The notes beneath the pieces were generated by a model that saw only the letters and a list, made by a program, of their open reading frames with translations, had not been told where the DNA came from and searched no databases. This document shows, piece by piece, positions 59,776-64,000 of a stretch of DNA of 64,000 nt; within the stretch, counting starts at the first letter, position 1; every line of letters starts with the position of its first letter. Made by a program: the position numbers and the translations under genes. Origin of the DNA: Isoetes taiwanensis (Eukaryota; Streptophyta; Lycopodiopsida; Isoetales; Isoetaceae); the NCBI GenBank assembly GCA_021234155.1, contig JAJEKV010000023.1, positions 4,049,638-4,113,637 of the forward strand. The letters are read 5' to 3'.

Positions 59776-60005
59776 TTGATGTAGTGGAAACGTGAAGGGG
59801 GAGGGCATTCTTGCCAACCCCCTGACCTGCAGAATCCGAGAGGGCCGCTTTTGGCCTGCGAGGGAAGCTTACTCGACGTAGTGGAAATGTGAAGGGGAGA
59901 GGCTCTGTGCCGCCCGACCGCGACCGGTCGCGCCTCAACAAAGATTCCTGATTCTACGCATCGTGGGCCGGGCACGCCCTCCTCCTTCACGTTCCACATC
60001 ACGTA
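59776..60005. repeat. Inverted-repeat (MITE-like) element, about 230 bp
   Basis: TGATGTAGTGGAAACGTGAA (59777-59796), extending to GGGGGAGGGC, is matched by the reverse complement of GCCCTCCTCCTTCACGTTCC (59976-59995) extending to ACATCACGTA. The arms are about 30 bases each. A third related block, CGACGTAGTGGAAATGTGAA (59874-59893), lies inside in the left-arm orientation. The structure could fold into a long hairpin. No target-site duplication was identified. Confidence 0.7.
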
Positions 60006-60069
60006 ATGGAGGGGGAGGGGGGATATTTGTTGCATTTGAGTGGTCGTGAGGAGGCGACGTGGCAATTTT

Positions 60070-60600
60070 TTAACTAGGGACTCAGGATCAATATAAGTCT
60101 AGTGCTAATAAGCATAGACGAGAGGTCTCCTATAAAGAGGGTGATTGTGTCTTTCTGAGTGTGGTCTATCATTCGTCACTAAGGGTGAATAGTTTATGAC
60201 CTTTAGTGAAAGGATGGTTGCCTAAGCTTACCCCGCGTTATATCGGACCCTTTAAAATTCTGAAAAGAATAGGTCCAATGGCATATGAGTTGAGCTTACC
60301 ACAGGACCTTAGGATCCATCTTGTGTTCATGTAAGTTAACTGAAGCATGATATACTAGATACGGATAATGTGGTTAGTCCTGAGAGTATACCCTTGTCTT
60401 AAACTCCTATGTAATGCCAAAACGTCTTTTAGCTAAAAGAGTTCGGTAGCTACACAATAGAGATGTTTTAGAACATTGGTCTTGTGGTGAGATCAGACTC
60501 CTGAGGATGTTACATGGGAGTCGGATGAGTTTGTGCAGCACTTTCCTCACCTGAACTAATTAAAATACCTTGAGGACAAGGTCTTAGAGGAGGGAGAAAT
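60070..60600 (+). pseudogene. Ty3/gypsy polyprotein C-terminus and polypurine tract
   Basis: The plus strand reads SSANKHRREVSYKEGDCVFL (about 60096-60155), then [19 protein letters not shown] (about 60217-60275) and [16 protein letters not shown]: the GPF/Y module at the end of gypsy integrase. Further on, TPEDVTWESDEFVQHFPHLN (about 60498-60560) is the chromodomain-like tail, and LEDKVLEEGE overlaps a purine-rich AGAGGAGGGAGAA tract at 60584-60600. A 3' LTR would start after this. Stops are present. The rest of the polyprotein is not upstream, so the element is truncated. Confidence 0.8.
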
Positions 60601-61299
60601 AGTTACAGATGCTTCCAGGGGTATGGCAAGTAACAGACTCCTGACGAAATTCCATGAGCAAGGGAGTACCTCCGATAGCATGTCGGGGGCATAGTTACTA
60701 TTTGGTGTACCATAAACCCGTAATTGGGCTATGGGGATATACCGGAGCTAGCCAAAGTTGGTCCGAAGGGGATTTTTCATGTTTATAAAATAAACATTGG
60801 TTATGGTAGCTTTAAACATTAATAACAATGTAAAAGGGACCAAGTGGCACATTTTGGTTGGTTTAATATAAACCAATAGAGAAAAGCCCAAGAACAGCTC
60901 AAAACTTTTTGAGATCTCCTATATCCGGATGGTTGGGCGGCCTCATGTCAAATTTTGCCAAGATTTGAGCATGTCAGGGCATGGCGATTACCTAGATGTG
61001 GCCGGAATTGCATGTAGAAGCATGCAACAGGGGAAATCAATCTTAGTTAAGGCCTGGGAATTCGACTTAAAAGCTCATCCATGAAAGCATCCAACTGCTT
61101 CACTTTCTCTGTTACAGATCAGCCAGTGATTGCTTTCCCATTCAGCCTGATTTTGGCCTCTGTTAATAGTAGAGTAGAGATTCAGGCTAATAGCTTGCAA
61201 GAATTATTTGAAAGCGCATTCCTTGTATTTGGAATACAAGAGATTTGCTTGTTTGATTGCGATATTGGCAATTGGTGCAAGATTTGAGCTTGCATTATA
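60601..61299 (+). other. Possible 3' LTR remnant and unassigned DNA
   Basis: Sequence after the gypsy polypurine tract begins TAGTTACAGATGC, close to the TGTTACA start of many gypsy LTRs. No matching 5' LTR exists in the window, so the end cannot be set. A 68-codon frame at 61081-61287 is unrecognised. Confidence 0.35.
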
Positions 61300-61660
61300 G
61301 GGATTATCTCAGGGAGGTAATCCATCGGTCTTTGTGTTTAAAGGTCATTCGATATTTTGAAACGATTCAAGAGGAAGCTAGGCTTCCTGATTAGTTCTCT
61401 GGAAGACTAATCATAGAGGTCGTGGGGAACTCTGGGAGTTCATGGCATGGGCGATAGACTGTTGGCCCTTCCTCATTCTTTGAGAAGCTGCATAATTATT
61501 GCGTGACAAGGTGTTGGTTGGTCGGAACATGTCTACGCTGCATTTTGCAAGTCTTCATGGGCTCCCAATTGTATTAATATTTCTCACAACTTTTCTCAAG
61601 GCACAGTGTCAAAAGCCTTTGCAAAGTCGGTGAAACAGAAGTAGAGATCCTAGCAGCAGT
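61300..61660 (-). mobile_element. LINE reverse transcriptase fragment
   Basis: The minus-strand frame reads CFTDFAKAFDTVP (about 61602-61642), a clear RT motif A, followed after two stops by EILIQLGAHEDLQNA (about 61550-61595). It is of the same type as the 50.3-51.9 kb LINE (VDFLRGFDIALWEK) rather than the L1-type elements. The fragment is short and dead. Confidence 0.7.
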
Positions 61661-63269
61661 TTCTGCGGCGGAGAAGGAGCTCTATCTTCTTCAAGCTCTT
61701 CAACTTTTAGATTTGAAAACATTCTGCCAAGGGAACCTGGGAAGAGCATATGCTTGCTTACTTCACTCAATCTCTAATTTTGTCTTTATTTTGTTTTCAG
61801 ATCTTCTATGTGCATTTCCCATTTCCTCATCCAATTCAATCCATTTGCACTCTCTTTTAGAGCTAGTAGTAGAAACGCATTTTCATCCATATATCCTACT
61901 TAAGGAAAATTGTTGTAGTGCAATGCCGAGCATGGTAGTACGCAGCAACATGACAATCATTCCCAAAATAACCAATTCCTTATGAAGTTAAGTCGATCAA
62001 GAAAATTTGAAGCAAAAAGTTGAAATAGATCAAAGAAAGAAGTCCAATTGAAGCGCTCAGATCTGTTTGGCACTAAGGCAGAGAGAAATCTGAGCGCCTG
62101 AAAGATTCTCGTGCTTTACTATTTTTGGCTGTCCCCAATCCCCCTCCCCCAAAAAAAAAGGGGACTATTGGAGTGAAAGCATGTTGTAGTGGAACAAAAA
62201 CGTGCATTTTAGCACCACATTTTTGGGTGCTAAGTGTGGTGCCAGGAACTACCGAATTTGTAGTGGGAGAGGGAGTTATTTTTTCAAAAATACACATGAT
62301 TACTTATTCAAAATTTTGTCCTTTCAGTCTTATTCAAGCTTATTCAAAGAACGCATTACCATCATTTTCCCTCAAAACTCTGATCACGCCCCTTAATCCC
62401 CAAGACCATTTCTCGATTCTCAATTTTCATTTTCCCTCAAAACTCGAACGCCCCTTAATCCTATTTTTCGATTTCTCGCAAGAAGATCGATCAATTAAAT
62501 GGCTCGATCATACCGGACTTGAATGCCAATGCAGATACACCTACAAGGAAATGTGCAAGCAAAAAAATTACGCCACACAAGAAGAAATCGAAATCGCTTG
62601 GGGGACCGAAGTATTAGGAAAATCCACTTTACAGTGGGTTGCATTCTAGATTCTGGGGATGCCCATGATTCTCCGTTGTTTAGAATATTGTTTTGTTTCA
62701 TCATGCAAGTTGAAGAATCCGAAAGCAAGGAGAGGTATAATGAATATATGTGCCTTTACAAAAAATCACAGTGTGAAGTGTGCCCTGGGAGGCATGGCCT
62801 CACACGTATGGTCATGGTATGTGATTACCTTCACACAAAAGGAAAAGAAATAAACCGGTTGAGTTTCCGCAACGCTAAGAGAAAAAAGTCCAAGCCTCTC
62901 CGGCCCCAACGTGAAGAGGAAGAATGCAAGCATTTCAAATAGTGAGGAAGCAGAGCGACATGCCACGATGATGCTTCCTTTCTTGAAATGACTAGGCCAC
63001 AATTCAAGCCTCCTCAAGTTGTAAGAAGAATCTCTGGAAAATCACTCAAAAAATAGGTACTTTTCAACCCTCTTCTTTCTCCGAACCACCATATGATGCA
63101 ATTTAATATTGGAACTGTTATTTTCCAAAAGAAGGTCTAGCAAGCTTGAACAATCGTGCACACCACTTACTTCTTCATTTGGGTGTGTTGTAAGTTATGT
63201 GTAGGAAATTTGTGGCCGCTTAGTTTCGAAGTTGTGGTGGATAATTTCAGTTCACAAGAGTATGTAGCT
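61661..63269. other. Unassigned sequence with coding-like stretches
   Basis: Plus-strand frames at 62125-62649 (174 codons) and 62523-62942 (139 codons) overlap. They contain CRYTYKEMCKQKNYATQEEI, TVGCILDSGDAHDSPL and RYNEYMCLYKKSQCEVCP, which look protein-like but are not recognised. Possibly a further degraded element of the DDE/HAD type; I found no shared motif to support that. Confidence 0.35.
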
Positions 63270-63830
63270 CCAAATGTGTTACAGTGACGTACTCATATGG
63301 TGCCAATTATATGTTAATAATGTAGTTTGTAGTATATGTAGTGTCACATATAGTACCAAACGTGGTACCTTTTCCTCAATAGTGAATTGGCTTCCATATG
63401 TTTCTATACTTAGTATCATATGTGATGTTAGATATGGTGATACTTGTGAATGGTGGATTGTCTCCATATGTGGTGCCAATCGCTGCGCTTAAATATTGCA
63501 CCACGCTATCCGCCACATATGGGGTGGTGGATGCCCGCCGGATGTGGTGCCTTCTATCATTGTGGTGCCACATGTGGTGTCTAATGTGGCACCACTATAG
63601 ATCTGACATTTTGCACCACATGGGTGTCTTTGACGCCATTTGTGGTGCGTAATGGATTGCCATATGTGGTGCCTTGGTTGCATTAGGGTGCCATATATGG
63701 GGCATGTGGCACCCGCTTGGTGCCACATGCCACACCACATGTGGTGAATATGACGCCATTTGTGGTGCAAAGTTTGTCATGATGGAATTTGTGGTGTGTA
63801 AAGTGGTGCCCGTAGTCATGTGGTACTAAC
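63270..63830. repeat. Degenerate near-palindromic repeats with CCACATGTGG core
   Basis: Some 20 copies of short units related to (C)CATATGTGGTGCC and its reverse complement occur in about 560 bases, with imperfect spacing of 15-40 bases, for example TGGTGCCACATGTGGTG (63562-63578) and GGTGCCACATGCCACACCAC (63719-63738). Because the core CACATGTG is palindromic, units appear in both orientations. The region could form many small hairpins. Open frames across it on both strands are by-products. Confidence 0.8.
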
Positions 63831-64000
63831 ATTGATTACTTTCCGTGATGAATTCAACAGACACCGGGAGAATGGATCAACTCTACAAGATCGGTGATTC
63901 AGCAAAGGCAAGGTTGCAAACTTGTGATCAAAGCCCGCAGTGCTACAAATGAAGGTTCACAAGAACTTGAGTTCCGCAATCAAAAGATGAATAAAGATTT

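Noticed and set aside
62125-62649. 174-codon plus-strand frame as an intact gene
   Set aside because: It starts in a C/A homopolymer tract, lacks recognisable domains, and overlaps another frame with equally coding-like sequence, suggesting degraded DNA.
63376-63819. Histidine-rich open frames (MWHH, HHIW) as a metal-binding protein
   Set aside because: They are translations of the CCACATGTGG repeats on the minus strand.

Overview
The window looks like a land-plant nuclear chromosome segment: AT-rich, with GT-AG introns of plant size, three recognisable plant housekeeping-type genes, and a very large share of decayed transposable elements. The mix of elements (an L1-type LINE, a second LINE type with pentanucleotide tails, MULE, Ty3/gypsy, a tRNA-derived SINE, a Crypton-like tyrosine recombinase, a bacterial-style DNA methyltransferase remnant, and a DDE-like family with SDG and HGKG motifs) suggests a large repeat-rich genome. 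A non-seed plant (fern, lycophyte or bryophyte) is my best guess, but this is inference and the species is not determined. I see no rRNA, functional tRNA, CRISPR or organellar gene.

Layout. 1-2.7 kb: remnant of a beta-class N4/N6 DNA methyltransferase. 5.0-6.4 kb: minus-strand MULE transposase pseudogene. 8.4-8.8 kb: LINE 3' end. 10.9-14.6 kb: minus-strand L1-type LINE (endonuclease, reverse transcriptase, zinc-binding tail, poly-A) carrying a plus-strand SINE with an (ATCT)12 tail. 18.1-21.8 kb: multi-exon GH95 alpha-L-fucosidase gene with many small indels. 23.1-25.6 kb: 5'-truncated enoyl-CoA hydratase/isomerase gene with two in-frame stops. 28.5-29.7 kb: second L1-type LINE fragment.

30.2-45.2 kb holds the most unusual pattern. 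Two diverged, co-linear copies of a DDE-like transposase gene lie on the plus strand (30.2-33.0 and 38.7-40.9 kb). Each is followed, in convergent orientation, by an FCP1/NIF-like HAD phosphatase remnant on the minus strand (34.0-35.1 and 44.7-45.2 kb). A block of 178-181 bp tandem repeats sits at 41.7-42.6 kb.

50.3-51.9 kb: minus-strand LINE ending in an (AGAAT)n tail. 53.6-55.8 kb: the only gene that reads intact, a 5-exon, 371-residue alpha/beta hydrolase on the minus strand. 56.9-59.2 kb: intron-containing Crypton/DUF3504-type tyrosine recombinase. 59.8-60.6 kb: short inverted-repeat element and the 3' end of a Ty3/gypsy element. 61.3-61.7 kb: LINE RT fragment. 63.3-63.8 kb: dense degenerate near-palindromic repeats built on CCACATGTGG.

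The three host genes have no obvious functional link. They appear to be islands in repeat sequence, and only the hydrolase shows a fully open reading frame across all its splice junctions.
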